Positions 22,977 to 44,200 of a DNA stretch of 64,000 nucleotides are shown piece by piece (within the stretch, counting starts at the first letter, position 1; each line of letters starts with the position of its first letter). Position numbers and translations under genes: made by a program. The notes below the pieces were generated by a model that was not told the DNA's origin, made no database searches, and saw nothing but the letters and a program-made list of their open reading frames with translations. Origin of the DNA: Hevea brasiliensis (lineage: Eukaryota; Streptophyta; Magnoliopsida; Malpighiales; Euphorbiaceae); the NCBI RefSeq assembly GCF_030052815.1, contig NC_079496.1:1984001-2048000 (forward strand). The letters are read 5' to 3'.

Positions 22977-24582
22977 CAATTCTAGTCAAAGGTATATATT
23001 GCATGGTTAGCTGTCGGTAGTTGTACTTAAGAGATGTAAGATATTTAGAATATGTTAATTAACATATTAATTGAAAAGTATTTAAAATTAAATTTAATAA
23101 ATTTTATCTAAAACTATATGAGCGTTTATTTTATTACTACATTGCTGCGGAAGTTTCAAAGTACAAAATAAATATGGTGACTTTCCCAATCGTCTTAGCC
23201 TCAGGATAAAATATGGGAGGGGATAAATTTTTTTTTTCTCTTTTATTTATACTTACTTTTTATGGTTGGAAAGAGAGTACAAAAGAAAATAATTAAAATT
23301 ATAATTTTTTTATTTAAAAAATTATATTTATATTATTTTTTGTATCATTTTGAAAAAATATTTAAATAAGCTATATATTTTTAAATTATACTTCCAAATC
23401 TCAGTTCATGCGATATAAAATAGGAGTTCCTACAGTGTATTTATTCATATATTCTCTACATTCAATATAATAACTTGAAGGGGATAATAATGAATGATCT
23501 TCCAGAAAAAAGAGATTATGATGACGTGGCAAAATCTGAAGAAAGGATCAGAGTGCAAAATGGAGAAAATATAGAACCGTACGCTTCTCACCTTTGCTTC
23601 TCTCCAAAAAGAGAGAAAATAACTAGGGAATAATATTGGATATTTTCCTTCCCTCCCTTGTTTCCTCCGCTTATCCAAACAAGGGAAAGTTCATATTTCT
23701 TTTTTTTTTTTCTTTCCATCCATCGAAACAAGCTTTAAAAGTCACGAGATCTATATGAAAAAAATTAATATAATTAATTATATGAAAAAAATTAATATAA
23801 TTAATTATATGAAAAAAATTTTATAATTAATTATTATATGAAAAAAATATTATTACAAAAGTCTTTTGAAATAAATTATAAATTTATATTAAAAATAAAA
23901 TAATTTTACTCTTTTAGAATCAAGTAATCATATAACACTAAAATTTTTACAAAAGAAGACAATCTTTCTATGAGCTAACCGCTTTCCAGCTGCTTCTTTT
24001 TAAACTTAATGCAAAGAAGATTTAGCTACTAAAAAAATATTTATTAAAAAAAAAAAAAAAGAAGATGGCTTTTGTTTCACCTCAGCGAGCATATGTTTAA
24101 TTAATTTTAAATTGTACATTTAGATTATAATAATACAAAACACAAAGCAGTCAAATAAAGTCTGCTTTAAATAATGAAGCCGCCTCACTTGATTTTCTTG
24201 TTAATCATCCATTCTTGGTGAGTGGTGACTGCTAAAAATAATTAAAAAAAATTAAGGCTAAGAGCTGAATCGCCTGGAATGGAAGCAGGCGTGGATGGTT
24301 CTTGGACTTGGTGTGTAGGACCAAACATAATGATCACAAGAGACAAAACTAGAATCTCTGTACGATCTTTTATCTATTGCATGATCTTTCACAAGACTCC
24401 AAAATGGAATCCCTCCTTGTTAAACAAACAAGAACCCATGATCCGCGTTGATGGCTCCCTCTTTCCCAATGACCCCAATGTAACACCAACCATAAACCCA
24501 AGATTCAAGAATCATTACAACCCAACAAAAAGCTACTCCCTTTTCTTTTCTCGGTTTCTGAGAAAAACAAGAGCTTCAGGCC
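22977..24582. other. AT-rich intergenic region before TOC159-type gene
   Basis: No coding frame of note. A short tandem repeat at about 23752-23845 consists of units of about 26 bp (TATGAAAAAAATTAATATAA). Poly-A/T tracts lie near 23700 and 24045. Positions from about 24270 on are the probable promoter and leader of the TOC159-type gene; the frame at 24279-24704 overlaps its start codon out of frame and is not convincing. Confidence 0.55.
22978..22993 (+). terminator. 3'-end (3' box) signal of the U2 gene
   Basis: CAATTCTAGTCAAAGG directly after the RNA fits the plant snRNA 3' box CA(N)3-10AGTNNAA, which directs 3'-end formation. Confidence 0.75.
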
Positions 24583-27500
24583 ATGGCCTCAATGCGTCGT
24601 GTTTCTCTTTGCAAGGCACAAGGGTCCCCTTCTTTTTCCACCTCATTGTTATCATCGCCTACGGGTTCTCTTCCTATCCGAGCTCCTATTACCCCTGGCA
24701 ATGATTCTTCTGAGTTTGAATATAATAGTCATACTGACCAGGCTTATAGTTATACTAGCAGTAGTATTGATAATGGGTCTGAGTCCGAGGAGTATGTTAG
24801 TGGTGAGGAGTTTGAAAGTGCATCAGAGAAGCTTTTTGCAGGTGACCCAGATGAGGAAAACCCTGAGGAGAGTAACTTTTTGGACAAATATCAACTGTCT
24901 AGGCCTTTTGTACCCAACTCAGATGAAGAAAGTTTGGGAAATTCCGTTATAGACGAGGAGGAGAGAGGTGTTACTGATGAGCATAACCCTGTTGTTGAAT
25001 CCGATTGTCCCGGTATGCAGCGAGTTATGCCTGTTGCCCAATTGTCCATGGATGACGATGTTTTTGAGGATTTAATGCGTGATGAGGGACTGATGAGTGG
25101 TGAAACGGGAGATGGCAAGTTTTCAGCTATTGCTAGTGCACCTAGAGTCAAAGTGTCGGCTGCTGAAGAGGATAAAGTTGAGTTATTGGTGAAAAGAGAT
25201 TCATCTATTGTGAACGAGATTGAGTTGCTACCAATTGGAGATTATGAGGATTTGGTTTCTGGCAATTCTTTTGGAGCAGAAGACCATGGTGTTCCAGGTA
25301 AAGAAGATGGTAAATTTGCAGGAAAAGGATCTCCTAATGGTGCTGTTTCGGTTGAATTGACCAAGGATGATTCCCATGTGGTTATATCGGAAGCTGAAGT
25401 TGAGCCTTCGGTGGAAAATAAAGAGAATTCAGAAATGAAAGAAAGATTTAAGCATGTTGTTGATGATCCTTTTTCAGTTGATTTGGTTGAGGATGATGGT
25501 CAAGTCGTTGTACCAGAGGCTCCTATTGAGTTTTCCATGGAGAGCAAAGATGGAGTCTTGGAGAAAAATTCTCAAATGGGTGACGATGCTAAGCAATTTC
25601 TTGAAGAAAGGTTGCAACTTAACAATTTGGAGCAGGGAAAGAATGATTTTATAAATCATGTATCTGATCTATGCGGTGCCAGCCAGATAAAGGAACAGAT
25701 TGCTGAAGAAATTAATGGTTGTGGTGATTCCTATGAGAGTGAGTTGAATCAAGCTGATAACATTTTGCCAGATATAGGAGAACTGAAGGTTGATGCTGTC
25801 CTGATAAAGCAACAGATGAGTGAAAAAGTCAAGAGTTTTAACAATACCTTTGTTAATGTAGTTAACCCTGATGATGAGTCCATTCAGCAACTTGTGTCAG
25901 AACCTCAAGAAGTGAAAGTGGATGTCATGGGAGTGGAGGCAAAAAATGCTACAGATTTCGTGAAGGGTGATCAGGGCTGTGTCTTCAATAGAAGTCTTGC
26001 TCTTGATAAAGGCAGTGAGGGTGAGAAACTAGACCGTAAGTGTAAATCGGGGCCCGAAACTGCTATGAAAGTTGAATCTCTTGCACTTGAAGATGCCATC
26101 AGAGTTGAATCTGGAGATAATGCATTTGAGATTAATGAAATTCAGACTCTGGATTTGTTGGGGAATGGTGATTTGCCTGAAATATCTGGAGATGATAAAT
26201 TGGGAGAAGCCTCTCAGGGAGATACGAATTCCCTTGGTATTAGAGATGAAGCAAACCATGATTCAGAAAAGATAGGAGGGCAAAAAGGTTTGCTTTCTGA
26301 AGAAGATATTGAAGAATTGATATTTGGAGGCTCTGGGAGTGTTGAGAATATCATAGGTGAATTGCAGAAAAGTTCAGCCTCCTCTCCTTTTCCAGTGGCT
26401 GATGATTTCCATGATCATCAAGAGGGAATTGATGGGCAGACTGTTCCCGACTCAGATGAAAAATTGGAGACAGATAAGGAGCATGAAACAAAGGAAGTAT
26501 TTGACTCTGCTGCATTGGCTCTTTTGAAAGCAGCAACTGGAGTTGAGTTGGATGGAGACAGTATCGCTGCAACTTCTGCTGATTCCAGAGTATTTTCTGT
26601 TGGGCATCCTGCTGGTTCAGGTTCCAAATTTGACACTACAAACCTAGCTTCACAATCGGGTATGGTCAAGGATGTTGTGAATAATAATACAGGTGAGGAA
26701 GAACAGAAGATGATTGAAAAGATACAACACATTAGGGTGAAGTTCTTGAGGCTTGTCCAGCGACTTGGACATTCTCCTGAAGATTCAATAGTTGCACAAG
26801 TGCTACACAGGTTGGTCCTAGCTTCAGGTTTGCATGTTAGCCAAGAATTTACCCTCGAAGATTCTAAGAAAATGGCCACGCAGCTTGAAGCTGAGGGCAA
26901 AGATGATTTAGACTTCTGTTTGAACATTTTAGTTATTGGAAAAAGTGGAGTGGGGAAAAGTGCAACCATTAATTCTATTTTTGGCCAGAAGAAAGTCATG
27001 ATCAATGCATTTGAACCTGCCACAACTAGAGCTGAGGAGATTGTGGGAGCAATAGATGGCGTTAGGATCAGAATCCTTGACACCCCAGGTCTCAGATCCC
27101 CTGTGAAGGAAGAAGCTACCAACAGGAAAATATTAGTATCTATAAAGAAGATAACGAAGAAGTTCCCTCCAGATGTTGTCCTTTATGTTGATCGGCTAGA
27201 TGATCACACAAGAGACCTTAATGATTTTCTATTGTTAGCGTCACTCACAAATTCTCTCACTCCATCAGTATGGCGAAACGCCATTGTCACCCTGACCCAT
27301 GCAGCGGCTACTCCTCCTGATGGGCCATCTGGATCACCGTTAAGTTTTGAGGTGTTTGTTGCTCAACGATCGCACAGTGTTCAGCAGGCTATCAGCCAAG
27401 CAGTTGGTGATCTGCGTCTAATGTATCCAAGTATGAGGCATCCAGTATCTCTTGTTGAGAATCATCCGTTGTGTGAAAAGAACAAACAAGGACAAAGAAT

Positions 27501-28845
27501 CCTCCCTAATGGACAAAGTTGGAGATCCCAATTATTACTTTTGTGCTACTCATTGAAGATTTTATCAGAAGTGAGTTCTATAACCAAGCCTGTAGATCCT
27601 TTTGATTACAATAAGCTGTTTGGCTTACAGCTACGTCCTCTGCCTCTGCCCCACTTGGTGTCATCTCTATTGCAGTCTCGCCCTCATCCAAAACTCACTG
27701 CTGGGCAGGGTGGTGATGATGATGATTCAGATATGGATTTATTTGATTCCGATGAAGAAGATGAGTATGATCAACTTCCATCTTTCAAGCCTTTGAAGAA
27801 ATCTCAGGTTCATAAGCTTAGCAGAGTGCAAAGGAAAGCATATTTTGATGAGTATGATTATCGGGTGAAACTCCTTCAAAAGAAGCAGTGGATAGAGGGG
27901 GTGAAAAAGTTGAAGGAGCTCAAGAAGAAAGGCAAAGATAGTAGAAGTGATCGTGACTACACTGGGGAAGATGTAGACCAGGAAGATGGAGGTCCAGCAA
28001 GTGTGCCAGTTCCCATACCCGAATTCGTCCTCCCGCCTTCGTTTGACAGTGACAGTCCTTCTTATAGGTACCGAATGTTGGAGCCTACATCACAGCTTCT
28101 TGTGAGACCAGTTCTGGACTCACAAGGCTGGGACCATGACTGTGGGTATGATGGTGTTAGTCTTGAAAGAAATCTTGCTATTGCTGGTCAGTTCCCAGGT
28201 GGATTTGCTGTTCAAATCACAAAGGACAAGAAAGAGTTTAATATCCACTTAGATTCCTCAATTTGTGTAAAGCATGGAGAAAATAGATCAACAATGGCAG
28301 GATTTGACATCCAGACTATTGGAAGGCAGCTTGGATATATCCTCAGAAGCGAAACCAAATTCAAGAATTTTAAGATAAACAATACTTCTGCTGGGATATC
28401 CATTGCTTTGCTGAGCAAAAATGTGGCCACAGGACTGAAAATTGAGGACCAGATTGCTATTGGAAAGCGCTTGGCTTTGGTGGGAAATGCTGGGGCTGTA
28501 AGATCTGGAGGTGATACAGCATATGGAGCCAACTTCGAAGTTCACCTCAAGAGCAAAGATTTTCCTGTAGAGCAGGAACAATCCACATTAGGCTTGTCTC
28601 TGATGAATTGGAGAGGTGATTTGGGTGTACTGGCCAACTTAGACTCTCAGTTCTCCATTGGTCGGAATTCAAAAATGGCTATCCATGTTGGAATGAATAA
28701 CAGGCAAAGTGGACAGATCACCATCAAGACCAGTAGCCCAGAACTGCAAGTTGCCGTCGTCAGTATTATTCCAATGGCAATATCCATCTTAAAGAGTATT
28801 TACCCTGGTGATGCTGCAAGAAACTCAAATATGCTGCATCATTAG
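24583..28845 (+). CDS. TOC159: TOC159-type chloroplast preprotein receptor GTPase
   Basis: A single uninterrupted frame of 1,420 residues. Residues 1 to about 700 form the acidic, low-complexity A domain (EDLMRDEGLMSGE, LSEEDIEELIFGGSGSVENI). Just before the G domain comes VKFLRLVQRLGHSPEDS, a TOC159 signature. The GTPase domain has P-loop GKSGVGKS (about 786-793), DTPGL (about 833) and a THAA-type G4 segment (about 905, THAAATPPDGPSG). The C-terminal M domain (YDYRVKLLQKKQW, DHDCGYDGVSLERNLAI, STMAGFDIQTIGRQLGYI) anchors the protein in the outer envelope. With TOC33/34 and TOC75 it recognises precursor proteins of the photosynthetic type. The start MASMRRVSL differs from the Arabidopsis TOC159 start. 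The G and M domains fit TOC159 closely; TOC132/120/90 paralogy was not excluded by alignment. Confidence 0.93.
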   Translation: MASMRRVSLCKAQGSPSFSTSLLSSPTGSLPIRAPITPGNDSSEFEYNSHTDQAYSYTSSSIDNGSESEEYVSGEEFESASEKLFAGDPDEENPEESNFLDKYQLSRPFVPNSDEESLGNSVIDEEERGVTDEHNPVVESDCPGMQRVMPVAQLSMDDDVFEDLMRDEGLMSGETGDGKFSAIASAPRVKVSAAEEDKVELLVKRDSSIVNEIELLPIGDYEDLVSGNSFGAEDHGVPGKEDGKFAGKGSPNGAVSVELTKDDSHVVISEAEVEPSVENKENSEMKERFKHVVDDPFSVDLVEDDGQVVVPEAPIEFSMESKDGVLEKNSQMGDDAKQFLEERLQLNNLEQGKNDFINHVSDLCGASQIKEQIAEEINGCGDSYESELNQADNILPDIGELKVDAVLIKQQMSEKVKSFNNTFVNVVNPDDESIQQLVSEPQEVKVDVMGVEAKNATDFVKGDQGCVFNRSLALDKGSEGEKLDRKCKSGPETAMKVESLALEDAIRVESGDNAFEINEIQTLDLLGNGDLPEISGDDKLGEASQGDTNSLGIRDEANHDSEKIGGQKGLLSEEDIEELIFGGSGSVENIIGELQKSSASSPFPVADDFHDHQEGIDGQTVPDSDEKLETDKEHETKEVFDSAALALLKAATGVELDGDSIAATSADSRVFSVGHPAGSGSKFDTTNLASQSGMVKDVVNNNTGEEEQKMIEKIQHIRVKFLRLVQRLGHSPEDSIVAQVLHRLVLASGLHVSQEFTLEDSKKMATQLEAEGKDDLDFCLNILVIGKSGVGKSATINSIFGQKKVMINAFEPATTRAEEIVGAIDGVRIRILDTPGLRSPVKEEATNRKILVSIKKITKKFPPDVVLYVDRLDDHTRDLNDFLLLASLTNSLTPSVWRNAIVTLTHAAATPPDGPSGSPLSFEVFVAQRSHSVQQAISQAVGDLRLMYPSMRHPVSLVENHPLCEKNKQGQRILPNGQSWRSQLLLLCYSLKILSEVSSITKPVDPFDYNKLFGLQLRPLPLPHLVSSLLQSRPHPKLTAGQGGDDDDSDMDLFDSDEEDEYDQLPSFKPLKKSQVHKLSRVQRKAYFDEYDYRVKLLQKKQWIEGVKKLKELKKKGKDSRSDRDYTGEDVDQEDGGPASVPVPIPEFVLPPSFDSDSPSYRYRMLEPTSQLLVRPVLDSQGWDHDCGYDGVSLERNLAIAGQFPGGFAVQITKDKKEFNIHLDSSICVKHGENRSTMAGFDIQTIGRQLGYILRSETKFKNFKINNTSAGISIALLSKNVATGLKIEDQIAIGKRLALVGNAGAVRSGGDTAYGANFEVHLKSKDFPVEQEQSTLGLSLMNWRGDLGVLANLDSQFSIGRNSKMAIHVGMNNRQSGQITIKTSSPELQVAVVSIIPMAISILKSIYPGDAARNSNMLHH

Positions 28846-29917
28846 GGGTGCTTCTATGGCATCTACTATTCTCAGTAGCCAGTTGGATTTTGAAGGGTTA
28901 AACATTCAGCAAGGGCTAGTTATCAATTTACTGGCCTTGATTATCATGACAACTATGCTCAATCAGCAGGACATTTTAAGTTAATTTTGTAGATTTGATG
29001 AGCTGTTAAATAATGAGATGAAGCCTGCCTATAGATGTGTTATGATTTTAGCTTATTTATATAATTTCTTATTATCTGTCTTAATAATTACAATTGCATA
29101 CCAAGATGCAGAACAAGAATGAAAGGAGAGAGAGCAATGGTTCTTACTTATAATGGCAGCAATTTCTGATAGAGTGCTGTGTTTCTTATGAACTTCAAAT
29201 GTTATGAAAGAATAAAGATGAGTTAAGAATGGCTGGAATTTCTTGCATCCTTGGCAGGAATTGTCACCAGTACAAAATTTAAAACTTAATGTTTCAAGAA
29301 TCTCTTTCAAATCCTCCTGCCTACTTGCTTGCTGATTCTACCCTGAAGAAAATAAAGTAGTTTAGAATCAATTACGCTGAGACGCAGTAGAATTATTATT
29401 ATTATTATTATTTTCTTGAGCTTTATTGTGCTGAATGGACATGTTATATAAATTAAACACTCATCATCATCATTAATAAATAATAATAATTATTATTATT
29501 ATTGTAAAGCAAGATTCAATTTTTCAAATTTTTGTACAATTTTTTTTCACATTTTTGTGTAAAATTTAAAAACTGTTTTTCAATTATTGTCTTTTGATTC
29601 CTATTAAGTTTTCTTAATAATTTATTAAAATTGCTCTCTTTTTTATTTAATAAAGGCCTAAACATTAAAAAAAAATTATGACTTTTTTTAGATATTATTA
29701 TCATGAATCTATTAATGCCTGTTGCCAAGGCTTAAGCAGTCCTTTTGCGACTGAAAATAAAAGGCTGAACTGCTTTTCTTCATTTATCCACAGAATATTT
29801 CTAGTTTTTTTTACTCTCTGAGATATCCAAACCCAAAATAGAGCACTTGGTCACTCTTGCAGAAGATGAATTGAAGTTTTACAAGCCATACCTATAGCCA
29901 TTTGCCATTAGCCAAGC
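28846..29917. other. Intergenic region between TOC159-type gene and OVA2-type gene
   Basis: TOC159 3' UTR, then AT-rich DNA with (ATT)n at about 29392-29412 and further ATT/AAT runs at 29470-29503. Promoter and leader of the synthetase gene lie within 29700-29917. No other gene seen. Confidence 0.6.
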
Positions 29918-40248
<10,331 letters not shown>

Positions 40249-41212
40249 TTCATTTAGCAGATTTTCTTACTTCCAATGTGACTTATAACATCTGAATTCA
40301 CAATTTTGGCTATCAAAACTCAAAATTTTATTGTAGACTTGATTTGGGGGCAAGACCGACATCACTACAGGACAGTGTAAAGAACTATAGACTACAGAGA
40401 GAATACGATAGACTTAATAATTAGATTTGGACATTTGTCAAATAAGTTTCCTTGGAAAATATCAGACATTTATGTTTCAATTTACGTAGATGATTCGAAA
40501 GATCAGAACGCGATGAATAAAGCATCTATAAAATCACAGCCCAACTTCTGATAGCATTTTTGTCATTTTGCTCTCGTACCAGAGAATTATTCGTTGGTGA
40601 CAGCCGTAATTAATAAACTCCACGTTGGGGTCTGTCTATTATCGTTATTTTAAATAATCTTAAGTTATGTTAAAAAAAAAATTAAAATTTAATTTAAAAT
40701 TAAATTTGATATATTTTTAATTTCTTCCAATAATTTTAATTATAATTAAAAAAAATCAACATATAAAAAGATAGTTTATCTAACTGGATTACCACTATCT
40801 AAATTATTTGTATCATATTATCAGCTGAAGCTAAATGAACCGAAATAAATTTAATTTTACCATTAACCTTGCATATGGTTATCGGTTGAATTGTTTTAAG
40901 CAACTAAAGAAAATTGAAAAAGAAAAAGAAAAGAAATTGAAGACCCAGTCGAATGAATCATGAACCATAATGGATTTGATTATTTTAAATCGCTAAAGCA
41001 ATTATGAAATAGCACACAAGATCAACTATGCAACCAATCATACAAAATAGTTTTAATAACGTTGATCTAATTTACAAGGGAACTGAACCGGCGCAGAGAA
41101 GAGTACATGATGCTCACCAATGCAGAACCCTTGCCGGGAAGCAGCAAATTTTTATACCTCAAACATATGCCACTTTAAAAATTGCTTTCTTTAAAATTCC
41201 ACCACAAACTTA
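40249..41212. other. Intergenic region between convergent IleRS and PRMT4 genes
   Basis: The 3' UTRs of both genes face each other here. The rest is AT-rich with no recognisable gene. Confidence 0.6.
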
Positions 41213-44200
41213 TTAGAGTTGAGCTTCCAAATTTTGAGATGGTGGCTGTATCAACTCAGGTTCTTCTAAATCCTCTGATTGAATGTGAACATCCTGAAAT
41301 ATGACAGATAACTCCGTATTGTTAACCTATAATAATAACATGACACCAATAGTAACAATGAAAATGTGACCAATGAGCCTTAGCTCAGTAGTTCTGAACT
41401 AAAATGACTGTAAGGTTGAGTTCAAGTCCTAATTGAGGCCAAATAAACCGAAAAAATAAAAATGTGAAGATGAGGGAACTCATTCCACTGTTGCTATTTC
41501 ACTTTAAGTCGCATGCATACGCCAGACAGAGAGAGATATGAGAGAAAAGAGCAAGAGCACACAAAATTAAGCAAGCAGATTCAGAAGTGCACCTCCAACT
41601 TCATAGATAAAACTTGGCGTTTCAAATTTTCTGAAGGCTGATGTAAACGCTGGTATAAGTACAAGTATGTAAATTGACAGAGCAACAAAATTTTATCCCA
41701 AATATATTACACTGTTTAAACTCTTAACTGATACTCAACAGAAAACTAATTTCAAGATATTTAGGAAGTAAATCCTAAACTACTTTTATGTATGAAAATT
41801 GCAAACTTGTGATTTTCTCATCCATAAGACACAGTAACTTGACTTCAACAAGAACCTAAGCTCACAACTCACAAACATGATTACCTGCTGCAGGGAAGAA
41901 AAATGACGGATTACCAGATCCAGGTAGTAAATAAAACCATGTATGAAAATTGCAAACTTGTGATTTTCTCATCCATAAGACACAGTAACTTGACTTCAAC
42001 AAGAAACTAAGCTCACAACTCACAAACATGATTATAAATGCTGCAGGGGGAAAAAAATGGCAGATTACCAGATCCAAGTAGTAAATAAAACCATGTTACC
42101 AGGGTCAAACATATTCAAACTTTATATTTAACCAAATTATGCATGGGATGCAGGTTCTTGAACAAACAGATGAGGATCAACATATTCAAATATTGTATCA
42201 AATGACTCTTGTTAAATTTGGAGAGAGTGCTGAGCGTATTACATATTACTTTATTTTCATGTGGGCTTATATAAGTGATTGAATTGTTTTATACATTAAA
42301 ATAACTAGCTAATTTAATATTGCAACCCAACCACTTATATATTGCCATTTTTACTTCATATTCTTTCAATGTGAGATTCTCAACAACTCTAGCCACAAGC
42401 TGTGTTCCACGCCGCTCCCTTTAAGAGAAACAACGCGTTGTGTGTCCTCAACAGTTAAAATTTTAATTACATTCTCAAATGGGCATAGAAGCATTAAAGT
42501 CAAACATTTGCTCAAAAAGATGATATCTAAAGGCACAGATGAAAATTGAATGTTAAAGATTTGCGAATATTGGATCCTTGCTCATGATCAAGTCATTGTT
42601 GGAAGTTTATTCACATGATAATTTTTAGATAGAAAAACCGATAAAAGCTGATGCAAGGATTAGCGATTACCTGGGCATGTATCAGTTGGTGTGGTTGCTG
42701 ATCTTGTGCCATTGCATAGGCTTGTGGCTGAGACATTCTATAATATGGTTCCTTTAGGTCAAGTTTGCATGATGATGTCTGAAGAATTCCTCCTTGTTCA
42801 GCACCAGGACCCCACATTTTGGCTATATATGTTGAGCAGTAAGTTGTTAGAAACTGATGGAACAAATCAGCAAGCCAGGAAATAAGAGAAGGGGAAAAAA
42901 AACAACCTGACAGTGTCAAATATATGGTATAACTCTGAGCATTGTGGGCAACCATGCGGAGCCGGCCAGTAATTTCTTGCCCTGCCATGACATAGAGTGG
43001 CTGAGACAGAACACATCGTAATTGATACCAATGGGTTGTAGGAGCACCAGGAGCAGTTGTAAGCCACCTTTGTACAGTACTGTAGACCAAGACAGTTTAC
43101 ATGTAAACCCAATAAATTCACAAGGTAAAGAAAAGTAAAATGCAGACCTGTTGCAAATACCCAAAAAAATAAGAAAATAAAAAGGACAATATTAATCAGG
43201 ACCAAACGCTTACCTTCCATTAAACAACACATCAAACCAACAAGCCAACCCGTGCACTCTGGTGCCCACAGACGCTATGAATTTTAAGGGAATATCAATT
43301 TCATATAATTCCTCTTCCTGCAACCAAAAATAAAAAGGTTATGAGGACCAATAAAGCAAGAATGAAGCTTTTATTCTTCAATTACCCCTTTCAGGGACAA
43401 ATAAAAACAAATATAGCATGCCCTGTAAAATGCATTTCATCGTTGAAAAGCTGTGTTTTAAAAGCTTTCCAAGCAAAATTTAGTTCAGATATAAAAGGCT
43501 GGCATCTGAAGGATGAGACATGAAACTTATAGTATAGACACGAGAATACACACAAGATCATTTTGGATAAGAAAATTTTCATGAAAGAACATTTCAAGAT
43601 GATAAAAGCAAGCATGGAAGAAAAATATACTATTTTCTGTCATGAATGAGAATTACATAACACATGCACAATGGACAAGTAAGTACAAAAACAGGTCTAG
43701 GAGGGTGAACCTATACCTTTATTTCAGTGAAGTCTATCACATGAAAAATTGCAGGAGCCACCAATAATCTTGGATCAAAAGCATCTACAACAGGCTGTAT
43801 GCACAACACAACAGACCCATAAAATGATTAAAAAAAAAAACTCAACAAGTAATCACAATATTATATCAATATTGGGTTATTGTTTTTTTTTAAAGTATGA
43901 TAAGTTAGCATTGGAAGGGGTGAGAAGGGAAAGGGGAGACCTAAAATGACATGAAGGAAAGTAGTATCAAAAGATTTACAATTTTTATATAAACAGAGCT
44001 AACTAAATGGCAAAAAAGATCCATATAACCAACCTCAACTAGCATAGGATCAAGGCTTAGTAGTTGTTGTTGGGTTATTGTTTTGAACTATATTTTCTTC
44101 CCCCAAACAATATGCACATACAGAATGTAAAAATGGAAAATAGCCAATTTTAAGTCTTTAAAGTAAATCCAAGTGGTAAACAGTATCACAATGTATATCA

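Noticed and set aside
22693..23004. Minus-strand open frame of 103 codons
   Set aside because: It is antisense to the U2 snRNA gene and has no domain.
24279..24704. Plus-strand frame overlapping the TOC159 start
   Set aside because: Lies mostly in the leader, out of frame with the clear TOC159 coding sequence, and has no recognisable domain.
26418..27122. Minus-strand frame of 234 codons inside TOC159
   Set aside because: Shadow of the TOC159 reading frame; no independent features.
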